Assembly: GCA_022509205.1 (NCBI GenBank)
Contig: JAFLTR010000026.1
Coordinates: 1-33,698 of the forward strand
Source: Muribaculaceae bacterium
GTDB taxonomy: Bacteria; Bacteroidota; Bacteroidia; Bacteroidales; Muribaculaceae
Direction of reading: 5' to 3'
Length of the DNA stretch: 33,698 bases
Each line of letters starts with the position of its first letter. Positions within the stretch are counted from its first letter, which is position 1. The position numbers and the translations under genes are program-made. Shown piece by piece: positions 10,297 through 19,145 of the stretch. The notes under the pieces were generated by a model that saw only the letters and a list, made by a program, of their open reading frames with translations, was not told the DNA's origin and did no database searches.

Positions 10297-10866
10297 TCAG
10301 TTTAGCAAAGTTTTTAAGGATGAGATAAAGAGAACATGTTCACGAGCATGAATCATTGCCTCCAACTCTTCCCGGTCATTTCCATCATAAGGAATAGCAG
10401 CCTGCGATATTATTTCCCCTCCATCAAGGGTTTCATCTACATAATGTACAGTTACTCCAAATACCTTTACACCATATTTCAGAGCTTGCCCGATGGCGTC
10501 AACACCCGGGAAAGAGGGAAGAAGCGATGGGTGAATATTGATAATCCTTTGTTCATATTCTTTCAATAACACCGGGCCAATTATTCGCATATATCCTGCA
10601 AGAGCGATGAATTCCACTTCCTCTTTTTTCAATTCCGAAAGGATTTTCCTTTCATATTCTTCTTTGGAGGAAAAGCTTTTTGGCCTTAACTCCAAAACCG
10701 GGATTTCTAATTTTTTCGCACGTTCAGTGACATAAGCTCCGGGATGATCACACACACACAGAGCCACTTCAGCATTTATCCTATTTTTTAGGCAAGCTTG
10801 TGCGATAGCTTCAAAATTGCTGCCGTTTCCACTGGCAAAAATTGCGATTCTCTTCTTTTTGCTCAT
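10297..10866 (-). CDS. purN: Phosphoribosylglycinamide formyltransferase (GART)
   Basis: Transfers a formyl group from 10-formyl-THF to GAR, step 3. The 189-residue protein shows the classic catalytic trio: Asn110 and His112 in [10 protein letters not shown], and Asp148 in DETLDGGEI. The N-terminal phosphate-binding block is [11 protein letters not shown]. It is the folate-dependent enzyme, not the ATP/formate-using PurT. Its ATG overlaps the purM stop by four bases (ATGA at 10863-10866), a strong sign of translational coupling. Confidence 0.97.
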   Translation of the reverse strand: MSKKKRIAIFASGNGSNFEAIAQACLKNRINAEVALCVCDHPGAYVTERAKKLEIPVLELRPKSFSSKEEYERKILSELKKEEVEFIALAGYMRIIGPVLLKEYEQRIINIHPSLLPSFPGVDAIGQALKYGVKVFGVTVHYVDETLDGGEIISQAAIPYDGNDREELEAMIHAREHVLFISSLKTLLN

Positions 10867-11891
10867 TTCAGAGTGACAATTTTTTCTCCTTCAACAACTT
10901 TTCCAATTACAGATGCTCTTTCACCCCATTCAGTCAGGATCTTGATGGCAGTGGCAGCATCATCGGGATGTAAGGCCAGTACCATGCCTATTCCCATATT
11001 GAAAATATTGAACATCTCTCGGTGTGGCACTTTACCATATTTTTCAAGGAGAGAGAAGATACCGGGGATTTCCCAACTTCCTTCTCTAATTTCCACCCCG
11101 CAATTTTCAGGTAGAATCCTGGGGATGTTTTCATCGAAACCTCCTCCGGTTATATGGGCAATACCATGTACATCAGCATTTTCAATAACTTCAAGTACAG
11201 GTTTAACATATATCTTTGTAGGAGTCAGCAAAACCTCTCCAAGTGTTTTGTCACCTGTTCCCTCATATTTTTGATTAAGGTCGAGTTTATTGTCATATAT
11301 AATCTTTCTGACAAGACTGAATCCGTTGGAATGAACTCCCGAAGAAGCGATTCCGACAAGTACATCTCCCGGCCCCACTTTTGAACAATCTATAAGCTTA
11401 TCTTTTTCGACAGCACCGACTGTGAAACCGGCAATGTCATAATCGTCTTCTGTATACATTCCCGGCATTTCAGCAGTTTCCCCACCTACAAGCGCACATC
11501 CGGCTTGCCTGCAGCCTTCAGCCACACCGGCTACAATAGCCTCCACGACAGCCGGTTTATTCTTACCAACAGCAACATAATCGAGAAATATCAATGGTTC
11601 GGCTCCCTGAGCCAGAACATCATTGACACACATAGCTACGGCATCAATACCGATTGTGTCATGTTTACCCACAGCAAACGCTATCTTTAACTTGGTTCCA
11701 ACTCCGTCAGTGCCGCTTACTAGGACAGGATGTTTATAATTAAGGAGTCCGAGATCGAACATACCTCCGAAACTTCCAATATTCCCCATACATCCTTTAC
11801 GGGCGGTGGAGGCTACATGCTTCTTAATCCGGCTGACTACTTCATAGCCGGCTTCTAAATTAACACCTGAGGCTTCGTAACTTTTTGCCAT
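10863..11891 (-). CDS. purM: AIR synthetase (phosphoribosylformylglycinamidine cyclo-ligase)
   Basis: Closes the imidazole ring of FGAM with ATP to give AIR, step 5. The 342-residue protein has the PurM-superfamily motifs: [14 protein letters not shown] for phosphate binding, [39 protein letters not shown], and [16 protein letters not shown] in the C-terminal half. The length is typical of a stand-alone bacterial enzyme. It follows purL after 43 bases and overlaps purN by four. Confidence 0.97.
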   Translation of the reverse strand: MAKSYEASGVNLEAGYEVVSRIKKHVASTARKGCMGNIGSFGGMFDLGLLNYKHPVLVSGTDGVGTKLKIAFAVGKHDTIGIDAVAMCVNDVLAQGAEPLIFLDYVAVGKNKPAVVEAIVAGVAEGCRQAGCALVGGETAEMPGMYTEDDYDIAGFTVGAVEKDKLIDCSKVGPGDVLVGIASSGVHSNGFSLVRKIIYDNKLDLNQKYEGTGDKTLGEVLLTPTKIYVKPVLEVIENADVHGIAHITGGGFDENIPRILPENCGVEIREGSWEIPGIFSLLEKYGKVPHREMFNIFNMGIGMVLALHPDDAATAIKILTEWGERASVIGKVVEGEKIVTLK

Positions 11892-11934
11892 TTTTTATTC
11901 GGTTTTTGACCCCATGATTAAATAGGGGAGTGTC

Positions 11935-14900
11935 TTATTGTTGAAAATATGCTACTGCGTTTGCAAACAAATTCTGTTCTTTATTTCCATATATATTTTT
12001 CATCAGGCCCCGGTCATATCTTTCAGAATGAGCCATCTTACCCAAGATAAGGCCATCCGGAGAAATTATACCCTCTATAGCCTCATAGGATCCATTGGGG
12101 TTAAAAGGAGATTCCATGGTAGCATTGCCATCTTCATTTACATATTGAAAAGCAATCTGTCCGTTTTTACGTAATGTAGCAAGCAATTCTTTATCTGCAA
12201 CAAACTTTCCTTCTCCATGTGATGCTGCCACAGAATGAAGCTCGCCTTCCTTGAATCCCCTAAGCCAAGGAGAATTCAATGTTCCTACACGCGTTTTCAC
12301 AATCTGTGATATATGACGATTTATATCATTATGGAAAAGAGTGGGAGAATTGTCATTGAATTCTCCAATTTTCCCAAAGGGGAGAAGTCCTGACTTAACA
12401 AGTGCCTGGAACCCATTGCAGATACCCAATATTAGTCCTTTTCTTTCTATGAGACGCTCGATTGCCCCTTTCACTTTCTTATTCATTATGACATTAGCAA
12501 TGAATTTTCCGCTTCCGTCTGGTTCGTCACCCTCAGAAAACCCTCCCGAAAAAGCCAGAATATCACAATTATCTATATTCCTAACCGTCTCTTCAATCGA
12601 TTCATCTATCTCTTGGGGACTTTGATTTCGGAACACAGAAATAATAATGTCAGCTCCTTCTTTACGGAACGAGGCCGCCATATCGTAGTCACAGTTAGTC
12701 CCCGGAAATACAGGCAGGAACACGGTGGGATTAAATTTGCTTGATTCCGGTTTTAAAATTTGTTGCTTATGCCCTGTAGCATTTTCAACATTTCCTGCTA
12801 CCTTAGTTTTATCCGGATAAATTTCAGTGAACTTAGACCTATTTGCTTTGAATGCTTCTTCAATAGGAATTGTTTCTCCGTTAATTATCAATTCAGGGGC
12901 AGAAATGGTTTCTCCTATAAGATCGAAATTTGGGAGATGAAGATATTCGTTGCTTTCTACAACTATGGAACCATAACCATAGTTGAATAGATCCTCCTCT
13001 TTTACAGTTACATTTACCCCTACACGGTTTCCGAAACTCATTTTTGCCAATGCTTCAGCCACCCCTCCAAAAGATGGATAATAAGCAGTAACAATAGTCT
13101 TTTCTTTGATAAGCCTGTTGACCATCTTGAAGTTTTCTATCAGTTGCGATGAATCCGGCATCAAAGAGGGGAGCGGATTATGTCTCACCAGATAAAGCAG
13201 GTTACCCGATGCTTTCAGATCTGTGCTTATAATTTCTGAAGCTTTAACAGTAGTTACTGCGAAAGATATCAAAGTTGGCGGCACTGAAATATCAGCGAAC
13301 GTGCCGCTCATAGAGTCTTTACCCCCAATCGACGGAAGTTTGAATTCAAGCTGCATTCTCAAGGCTCCAAGTAAAGCAGCCAAAGGCTTGCCCCATGAGA
13401 GAGGCGATCTCATCCTTTCAAAATATTCCTGGAATGAGAAACGAATTTTTGAATAATCCCCACCGGCTGCAACAGCTTTGCCGATTGACTCGACACAAGC
13501 ATAAGCAGCCCCATGATACGGGCTCCAGGTAGTGATATAAGGATTGAATCCATAAGCCATAAGACTCGCTGTGTCAGTGAAAGCCGGCGCTACAGGAAAT
13601 TTTTGAACCGACACCTGCACTTCAGACTGCTGTTTTTCTCCTCCGAAAGGCATTAATACAGTGGATTTCCCAATAGATGAGTCAAATCTTTCAATAAGAC
13701 CCTTCTGAGAAGTCACATTCATGTCTCGAAGGTTTTCAAGGAATTTTTCTTTTAGATTCTTACCCTTTATTTCTCTTTCAAATGGATTAACTGCTTGTAC
13801 CGGGCCAATTTCAGCCTCAGCAAAATGAGGAGCTCCGGCTGAGTCGATAAAATCTCTTCTAAGATCAGCATACAATTTACCACCATAGAACATCCTCATA
13901 CGCCCCGTGTCGGTTACATCTGCTACATGAGTAACTTCCAGATTTTCCTGTCGACAATAATCCTCGAATTTTTCTCTATCATCTGGAGACACTACCACCG
14001 ACATTCTTTCCTGACTCTCACTAATGGCAATTTCAGTCGGATTAAGTCCGGAATATTTCACCGGAACTCTATCAAGATAAATGTCGAGACCATCTGTCAA
14101 TTCTCCTATCGCTACACTGACTCCCCCTGCACCAAAATCATTTGATTTTTTAATCAGCTTTGTCACTTCCGGGCGACGGAACAGTCTTGCAATCTTCCTT
14201 TCCTCAGGTGCGTTACCTTTCTGAACCTCGCTGCCACATTCTTCAAGAGAAGAGGTGGTATGTTCTTTTGAAGAACCCGTGGCACCGCCAATTCCGTCAC
14301 GTCCGGTGCGTCCACCGAACATCAGCACGACATCACCGGGTGCCGGACTTTCGCGTCTAACATTTTCAGCTTTCACGGCACCTACTACAGCCCCAACTTC
14401 GAGTCGCTTGGCAAGATATCCGGGATGATAGATCTCCCGCACATGTGTGGTAGCCAATCCTATCTGATTCCCGTAGGATGAATACCCTTCAGCAGCTTTT
14501 ACTGAGATGACTCTTTGGGGCAGTTTCCCTTTTAACGTATCAGAAACCGGGGCATAGATATCTCCGGCTCCGGTCACTCTCATTGCTTGATAAACATAGC
14601 TTCTTCCACTCAATGGGTCACGGATTGCTCCTCCAAGACATGTGGATGCACCTCCGAAAGGTTCTATCTCTGTAGGATGATTATGAGTCTCGTTTTTGAA
14701 CTGCAGAAGCCATCTTTCCGGCTTCCCATCCACGTCAATATCCACATAGATGCTGCACGCATTGTTTTCCTCGCTTTGTTCAAGATCTTCAAGATATCCT
14801 TCCTTTTTAAGGTAACGGGCTCCGATTGTAGCAAGATCCATGAGACATAAAGGTTTATTTTCACGTCCCAATATTTTCCGTATCTTTCTCCATTCTTCCA

Positions 14901-15639
14901 GACTTTCTTGAAGATCGGGCGAGATAAAAGAATCATGTATTTTTATATCAGTGAGTCTGGTTGTAAATGTGGTATGCCGGCAATGATCACTCCAATAGGT
15001 GTCAAGGATTCTGAGTTCGGTTTCAAAAGGGTCACGGCCTTCCTCCTTGAAATATTCCACCACAGTCATTAAATCATCCCCATTCATGGCCAATCCTTTG
15101 GATTTACAGTAATCTACGGCTTCATTGGGTGTGATTTCCCTAAATCCTTCGAGGATCTCGACCGGCTTGGCGTGAGCATAACCGGGAGCCTCCAGCCTTT
15201 CCATGTCTTTTTTCCTGGATTCAACGGCATTTATAACATAGGAAGAAATTTTATCAAGATCTTCCGGAGTGATTTCCTTATCAAAAATTAGAAGTTTAGC
15301 GCTCCGAATTGCAACTTCAGCATCAGGTTGGATAAGTTTCACGCATTCTTCTGCAGCAGCTGCTCTTTGGTCGAACTGACCCGGTAAAGATTCCACAGCC
15401 AGATAGGGTTTACCTTCCAATTCTATGTAGTCGGAAACAACGTCTGTGGCCGGTTCTCCGAAGACTCTATTACAAGTTTTATCCTTTAATTCTAAGTCGA
15501 ATCCAAAAAGATCGTAGACGTTCAATAGTCTCAAATCTTTTATTTTAAGACCTAAATTTTCATTTAGCTCATTCTGAAGACTTTGAGCCTCTACCCTGAA
15601 TGGTTCTTTTTTCTCTACAAAGATTCTATATGGTTGCAT
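11935..15639 (-). CDS. purL: FGAM synthase, single-chain large PurL
   Basis: Converts FGAR to FGAM with ATP and glutamine, step 4. At 1234 residues this is the large, one-polypeptide form, so no separate purS or purQ is expected and none is present. Domains in order are an N-terminal PurS-like segment, a linker with TYWSDHCRHTTF (214-225), two AIRS-like halves with ETHNHPT at 317-323 in the first, and a C-terminal glutamine amidotransferase starting near VFLPVFPGTNCDY. The amidotransferase triad is Cys near 1074 (GICNGFQ), His1204 and Glu1206 (MAHSERYDR). The family more often reads MPHPER at the last motif, so the Ala and Ser are mild substitutions. It starts 4 bases after purE. Confidence 0.97.
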   Translation of the reverse strand: MQPYRIFVEKKEPFRVEAQSLQNELNENLGLKIKDLRLLNVYDLFGFDLELKDKTCNRVFGEPATDVVSDYIELEGKPYLAVESLPGQFDQRAAAAEECVKLIQPDAEVAIRSAKLLIFDKEITPEDLDKISSYVINAVESRKKDMERLEAPGYAHAKPVEILEGFREITPNEAVDYCKSKGLAMNGDDLMTVVEYFKEEGRDPFETELRILDTYWSDHCRHTTFTTRLTDIKIHDSFISPDLQESLEEWRKIRKILGRENKPLCLMDLATIGARYLKKEGYLEDLEQSEENNACSIYVDIDVDGKPERWLLQFKNETHNHPTEIEPFGGASTCLGGAIRDPLSGRSYVYQAMRVTGAGDIYAPVSDTLKGKLPQRVISVKAAEGYSSYGNQIGLATTHVREIYHPGYLAKRLEVGAVVGAVKAENVRRESPAPGDVVLMFGGRTGRDGIGGATGSSKEHTTSSLEECGSEVQKGNAPEERKIARLFRRPEVTKLIKKSNDFGAGGVSVAIGELTDGLDIYLDRVPVKYSGLNPTEIAISESQERMSVVVSPDDREKFEDYCRQENLEVTHVADVTDTGRMRMFYGGKLYADLRRDFIDSAGAPHFAEAEIGPVQAVNPFEREIKGKNLKEKFLENLRDMNVTSQKGLIERFDSSIGKSTVLMPFGGEKQQSEVQVSVQKFPVAPAFTDTASLMAYGFNPYITTWSPYHGAAYACVESIGKAVAAGGDYSKIRFSFQEYFERMRSPLSWGKPLAALLGALRMQLEFKLPSIGGKDSMSGTFADISVPPTLISFAVTTVKASEIISTDLKASGNLLYLVRHNPLPSLMPDSSQLIENFKMVNRLIKEKTIVTAYYPSFGGVAEALAKMSFGNRVGVNVTVKEEDLFNYGYGSIVVESNEYLHLPNFDLIGETISAPELIINGETIPIEEAFKANRSKFTEIYPDKTKVAGNVENATGHKQQILKPESSKFNPTVFLPVFPGTNCDYDMAASFRKEGADIIISVFRNQSPQEIDESIEETVRNIDNCDILAFSGGFSEGDEPDGSGKFIANVIMNKKVKGAIERLIERKGLILGICNGFQALVKSGLLPFGKIGEFNDNSPTLFHNDINRHISQIVKTRVGTLNSPWLRGFKEGELHSVAASHGEGKFVADKELLATLRKNGQIAFQYVNEDGNATMESPFNPNGSYEAIEGIISPDGLILGKMAHSERYDRGLMKNIYGNKEQNLFANAVAYFQQ

Positions 15640-15643
15640 AATA

Positions 15644-16114
15644 TTACACTATTTGTGCGCTTAGAACTTTTTGAGCTTGAGCTTTACGGAAATTGTCTGT
15701 TTTCTCTTTTAAAACAGGATCAGTGACAGCCATAATTTCGATAGCGAGAAGGGCCGCATTTTTAGCACCGTTTACCGCCACTACAGCCACCGGAATGCCG
15801 GAGGGCATTTGCACCATTGACAGCAAGGAATCCATCCCTTCGAATGCCTGACCCTTAATAGGCACCCCAATTACAGGGAGAGTTGTGAATGCCGCCACTA
15901 CACCGGCAAGGTGGGCTGCACCTCCGGCTGCAGCAATAACAGTAGCAAAACCTCTTTCCCTTAATGGTTCAACCCATGCCTCAAGCTCGTGAGGGGTGCG
16001 GTGAGCACTCAGCACTTTTACTTCATATTCCACTCCGAATTCTTGTAGAATTTCAATTGCTCCTTTCATTACGCCCCAATCGCTTGTGGAGCCCATTACT
16101 ATGCCAATCTTCAT
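15644..16114 (-). CDS. purE: N5-CAIR mutase, class I PurE
   Basis: Moves the carboxyl group of N5-CAIR to carbon 4 to give CAIR, step 6. The 156-residue protein shows MGSTSDW, LSAHRTP (catalytic His near 38) and AAGGAAHLAG. The GGAAHL block is the class I form, which normally works with PurK; class II enzymes that use CO2 directly have a different segment there. No purK is in the window. It is the first gene of the cluster, preceded by a short leader with a terminator-like hairpin ending 26 bases before the start. No clear Shine-Dalgarno is visible, which is usual for Bacteroidota. Confidence 0.95.
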   Translation of the reverse strand: MKIGIVMGSTSDWGVMKGAIEILQEFGVEYEVKVLSAHRTPHELEAWVEPLRERGFATVIAAAGGAAHLAGVVAAFTTLPVIGVPIKGQAFEGMDSLLSMVQMPSGIPVAVVAVNGAKNAALLAIEIMAVTDPVLKEKTDNFRKAQAQKVLSAQIV

Positions 16115-16140
16115 TTTGATAGGTTTAGAGGAATGCTTTC

Positions 16141-16178
16141 AAAAAAACAAAAAGACGCCCGATTACTCATGGCGCCTT
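16141..16178 (-). terminator. Terminator-like hairpin in the purE leader (candidate attenuator)
   Basis: On the minus strand the 5' arm AAGGCGCC (16178-16171) pairs with GGCGTCTT (16159-16152) across an 11-base loop, with one G-U pair. A tract of five T, G, then seven T follows (16153-16141). It lies downstream of the best promoter and only 26 bases before the purE start, which leaves no room for a full promoter after it. It may also stop transcripts arriving from the polymerase gene upstream. Confidence 0.6.
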
Positions 16179-16203
16179 ATTTTAGGTGTGTTTTCCTTTT
16201 CAT
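16177..16203 (-). CDS. Candidate 8-codon leader peptide before purE
   Basis: The frame reads ATG then Lys-Arg-Lys-Thr-His-Leu-Lys and a TAA stop. It starts 5 bases after the -7 box of the putative purE promoter, so the transcript would be leaderless or nearly so at this ATG. The last two bases of the stop codon form the base of the terminator-like hairpin, so a ribosome ending here would cover its 5' arm. Arg AGG and Leu CTA may be slow codons. Against it, the frame is short enough to arise by chance and has no ribosome-binding site. Confidence 0.35.
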   Translation of the reverse strand: MKRKTHLK

Positions 16204-16207
16204 GGTG

Positions 16208-16237
16208 CAAAGTTACTCAAATTTTCTGAATTCTCAA
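16208..16237 (-). promoter_or_regulatory. Bacteroidota-type promoter for the purine cluster
   Basis: On the minus strand, TTG (16237-16235) is followed after 19 bases by TAACTTTG (16215-16208). This matches the published Bacteroides -33/-7 pattern (TTTG, 19-21 bases, TAnnTTTG). The expected transcript start is near 16200-16203, giving a leader of roughly 85-90 bases before purE. It lies in the 167-base gap after the polymerase gene and is the only good promoter I see for the whole cluster. Confidence 0.7.
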
Positions 16238-16281
16238 TCCAACTATCCTAATTTAATGTTTTTATTTAAACTGATCGACAT

Positions 16282-17778
16282 TTAGGCTTTATGACCGCCG
16301 ATTTGTTGGTTCCTGTCTCTTTGGGTTGCACCTTCGGCATAATTAAGTCCCCTAAGTATTACATTCTTTCCATATTTTTTGCGAAGATTAAGCATCGCCT
16401 CTTGTCGTTTCCTTTCTTTCAACAAAGAACTTTCTCGAGCCTCATATTGTTTTTTTATTTCTTCAATATCAGAAAAAAGATCCGGCTGCCAGATGTATTT
16501 TTGTTTGGTTAATTGTTTTTCATCTTTTAGATGATTAAATGATATGGTAAGTCTTCGGATAAGAAGGGCCGGATTTACAATTCTGTCGTATAGCTCTGCA
16601 ACTTTCTCAATTAGTATTTCCGAAGAAGAAGTAGGTGAAGATATATTTATCGTGCCATGGGCATGAACCGGAACACTCCTGCCATAGAAATCTCTTTTTA
16701 TCTTACCCTGATACTTTGATCGGATATTTATGTTTGTCAAGGATTCGACATCATAGCCAATAGTCAAAACCAACTGATCTGTCACCAGTTGCTGATCTAT
16801 TAAATCAAAAGATGCAGAGTCGGCCATCTCTAATACCACAGTTCTCGCTTTGTCAGCTGTGTAAGGTTCTTGAAGCACCTGTCCACAACTCATTGACTTT
16901 GTATCGGGACGATATGCCTTAACTTCTTTCATAGTTACAGGTTCCCATCCCCAGGCATGATCTATCAGCAATTCCGCGTTCACTCCGAAAAGTTTGTATA
17001 ATAGATTTTCATTCCTAACCGACTGAAGTGCGATATCACCCATAGTAAAAATGTTATTTTGGGCCAGAATCTTGGCATAGCCTATTCCGACACGCCAGAA
17101 ATCTGTCAAAGGTTGATGATCCCAAAGTAGCTTCCTGTAGGTCATTTCATCTAATTCCGCTATCCTTACCCCATCTTTGTCAGGCGACATCTTTTTCGCC
17201 ACAATATCCATTGCTACTTTGCTGAGATATAGATTTGTGCCTATTCCTACTGTTGCTGTTATCCCGGTTTCTTTCAATACCCGGCGAATAATTGTTATGG
17301 CCAGTTTATGGGGCGGCATTTTATAAATAGAGAGATATGAAGATATATCTATGAAAACCTCATCTATGGAATATACATGGATATCTTCCGGGGATACAAA
17401 ATGTTGATATATATCAAAAATCCTGGAACTATAGTCAATGTAAAGCTGCATTTGAGGAGTGGCAACAATATAATCTACCGCATACTCGGGATGTTTTTTC
17501 AAGATTTTAGCAGAAAAAGATTTTCCTTCTCTTCCTCTTTTATTATTTACCTCCCTTACTTTCTGAATCACCTCAAAAAGGCGAGGTCTTCCCCCTGTTC
17601 CGTATGCTTTCAAAGCCGGAGATACAGCGAGACAAATAGTTTTTTCAGTCCTTGTAGAGTCTGCCACTACTAGGCATGTGTCAAGGGGATCGAGTCCTCT
17701 CTCGATACATTCCACCGAAGCGTAAAAACTCTTCAGATCAATCGCTATATAAGTTTTTTTCTCCTCTAAATTCTTCAA
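16282..17778 (-). CDS. Y-family DNA polymerase (UmuC/DinB/UvrX-like)
   Basis: Probable error-prone translesion polymerase. The 498-residue protein has the palm motifs AIDLKSFYASVE (catalytic Asp14) and VYSIDEVFIDIS (Asp139, Glu140), followed by TATVGIGTNLYLSKVAMDI, a thumb with a DFWRVGIGYAKI helix-hairpin region, and a little-finger domain. The C-terminal tail ending ATQRDRNQQIGGHKA is typical of the UvrX-like subgroup and is not the short DinB form. The likely start is TTG at 17778, because GAGG lies about 9 bases upstream and no in-frame ATG precedes the conserved KKTYIAIDLK. No umuD partner is adjacent. It is transcribed away from an XRE-type regulator, which suggests control by that protein. 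Confidence 0.9.
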   Translation of the reverse strand: MKNLEEKKTYIAIDLKSFYASVECIERGLDPLDTCLVVADSTRTEKTICLAVSPALKAYGTGGRPRLFEVIQKVREVNNKRGREGKSFSAKILKKHPEYAVDYIVATPQMQLYIDYSSRIFDIYQHFVSPEDIHVYSIDEVFIDISSYLSIYKMPPHKLAITIIRRVLKETGITATVGIGTNLYLSKVAMDIVAKKMSPDKDGVRIAELDEMTYRKLLWDHQPLTDFWRVGIGYAKILAQNNIFTMGDIALQSVRNENLLYKLFGVNAELLIDHAWGWEPVTMKEVKAYRPDTKSMSCGQVLQEPYTADKARTVVLEMADSASFDLIDQQLVTDQLVLTIGYDVESLTNINIRSKYQGKIKRDFYGRSVPVHAHGTINISSPTSSSEILIEKVAELYDRIVNPALLIRRLTISFNHLKDEKQLTKQKYIWQPDLFSDIEEIKKQYEARESSLLKERKRQEAMLNLRKKYGKNVILRGLNYAEGATQRDRNQQIGGHKA

Positions 17779-17853
17779 TTTATGTATTCCTCAATTTTAG
17801 AATTTATTTATGGATCCTACCTGAAAATGAACAAAAGTTTAAGACCTGTTATA

Positions 17854-17904
17854 TGCAAATTTATATAAAAAACTTCTTTTCAACGATTTTTTTATAAATT
17901 TGCA
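17854..17904. promoter_or_regulatory. Mirror-image divergent promoter boxes
   Basis: TGCAAATTTATA (17854-17865) and its exact reverse complement TATAAATTTGCA (17893-17904) are separated by 27 bases. Each half holds a TAAATTTG -7 box: minus strand 17863-17856 for the polymerase, plus strand 17895-17902 for the HTH gene. The inner flanks (A-rich on the left, T-rich on the right) extend the symmetry with one mismatch. The -33 elements are poor matches. The symmetry would suit binding of a dimeric regulator, perhaps the XRE protein encoded next door. Confidence 0.55.
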
Positions 17905-17984
17905 AATGGAGTTACTTGAACTTAGTTACAATTATTAGCAATGTGAACGGATTCGGGGGAAATGTTCCATCAACTCCAATTTAT
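17903..17984 (+). other. Imperfect inverted repeat in the leader of the HTH gene
   Basis: AAATGGAGTT (from about 17904) can pair with AACTCCAATTT (about 17972-17982) with one bulged base, and GAAC with GTTC a few bases further in. This would give a hairpin with a large loop in the roughly 140-base untranslated leader of the HTH gene. A 10-codon frame starting ATGGAGTTA lies in its 5' arm. This is a possible RNA or operator structure, with no further support. Confidence 0.3.
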
Positions 17985-18050
17985 GTAAAAAGTCAATTCA
18001 AAAAGGACTTCAAAATGAAAAATTCTTAATTTAACTGAAATCTAATAGTT

Positions 18051-18521
18051 ATGAAAAAGATAGACCTTCTTAAATTAAGAAAGGCAGCCGGCCTAAGTCA
18101 GCGCGAGTTGGCCGATCGTCTTATGGTGCAACCAAGCTTTCTATCTGCTATAGAAAATGGCAGAAGCCGATTCCCGGATGAAAAGATTGATAAACTGAAA
18201 GAAATTGTTGCCTTAGATGACCTGGAAGATTTTTTGATAGAAGAAAACGCTGATGTTCATCTTGTTCCTCCTCACAGCCACGCAATGGATGAAACAGATT
18301 CTCTCACTCAAATGCTGAGACATATCCATAACATGGCCCATAAATCAGACGGGATGGAAAGAGAACGGGAAAACGAACTGTTAAACAGAATCGATTATCT
18401 TTCAAAACGTAATGACCGGCTGAATGAGCGTCTTGATGCGTTGAGAGAGTCTTTGGATAGCCTGAGAGAAGAAAATTTCAAACTTAAAGAACTCTTACTA
18501 AGAAACAATATCAACTTTTAG
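18051..18521 (+). CDS. XRE-family HTH regulator with coiled-coil tail
   Basis: Probable DNA-binding regulator of 156 residues. Residues about 6-60 are a Cro/C1-type helix-turn-helix (LRKAAGLSQRELADRL, then QPSFLSAIENGRSRFP). A linker follows, then residues about 105-150 form a heptad-rich charged helix (NRIDYLSKRNDRLNERLDALRE... LREENFKLKELL) that looks like a dimerising coiled coil. There is no peptidase or ligand domain. It is divergent from the Y-family polymerase across a symmetric promoter region, and its stop is 5 bases from the end of the convergent methyltransferase gene with no terminator between. Control of itself and the polymerase is inferred from position only. Confidence 0.85.
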   Translation: MKKIDLLKLRKAAGLSQRELADRLMVQPSFLSAIENGRSRFPDEKIDKLKEIVALDDLEDFLIEENADVHLVPPHSHAMDETDSLTQMLRHIHNMAHKSDGMERERENELLNRIDYLSKRNDRLNERLDALRESLDSLREENFKLKELLLRNNINF

Positions 18522-18526
18522 ATCCT

Positions 18527-19138
18527 TTAGTTATTATTTAGTAATGGGGATTCAATTTCTACGACATAATGCCCATCGTCATATTTTATGACAGAAGAAG
18601 ATAAGCCCCATTCATTTAATTGATGAGATAAAGACGTGGCAGAGGGTAGAAGATCGCTCTCTGCCTTTCTGTCTTTATGGATATTGTTGATAAAATTCTC
18701 ATCAGACGGAAATGCTATGATAATTCTTCCTCCCGCCTTAAGATTGGAAGATACCAATTTTTTTAAAGTCTGTTCGGGAAAATGAAGATGAGGATAAACA
18801 CAATAAAGCATAATAAGATCATATTTTCCCTCTATTTCTTCATTTTCGAAATCTTTCTTAATGAATGAAACATTCTTTAGATGACTATATTTTTCTATTG
18901 CGCGCCTTAACATACCCTCCGAAATATCCAGCGCCACAACATTTCCTTTATCACTGACCATTGTTGAGAGATAAGGAATTAGAACTCCCGTTCCTGTCCC
19001 TAAATCTAAGACTGACATCCCCTCCTGAATTCCAATCAAAGACAGTATTCCTCTTATTTTTTCCGGTGTAGATAATATTTCATCATTATCCCAGGTGACT
19101 GCTAATTTGTCAAAAAATTGTACCTCTTCCGTGGTCAT
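18527..19138 (-). CDS. Class I SAM-dependent methyltransferase
   Basis: Cytoplasmic methyltransferase of 203 residues with unknown substrate. Motif I is VLDLGTGTGVL at about 43-53, the acidic motif II is VVALDISEGML, and YDLIMLYCVYPHL is the post-II region, as in UbiE-like small-molecule methyltransferases. It ends LLNNN without an added domain. The promoter box TAAATTTG at 19170-19163 (minus) lies between the two halves of an inverted repeat shared with the divergent TonB receptor gene. That arrangement hints at joint control, perhaps by a nutrient or metal, but the sequence does not identify the substrate. Confidence 0.8.
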   Translation of the reverse strand: MTTEEVQFFDKLAVTWDNDEILSTPEKIRGILSLIGIQEGMSVLDLGTGTGVLIPYLSTMVSDKGNVVALDISEGMLRRAIEKYSHLKNVSFIKKDFENEEIEGKYDLIMLYCVYPHLHFPEQTLKKLVSSNLKAGGRIIIAFPSDENFINNIHKDRKAESDLLPSATSLSHQLNEWGLSSSVIKYDDGHYVVEIESPLLNNN

Positions 19139-19145
19139 AAAAATA

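Noticed and set aside
16208..16281. Purine riboswitch before purE
   Set aside because: The leader after the promoter is only about 90 bases and lacks the three-way junction and conserved loop sequences of the purine aptamer.
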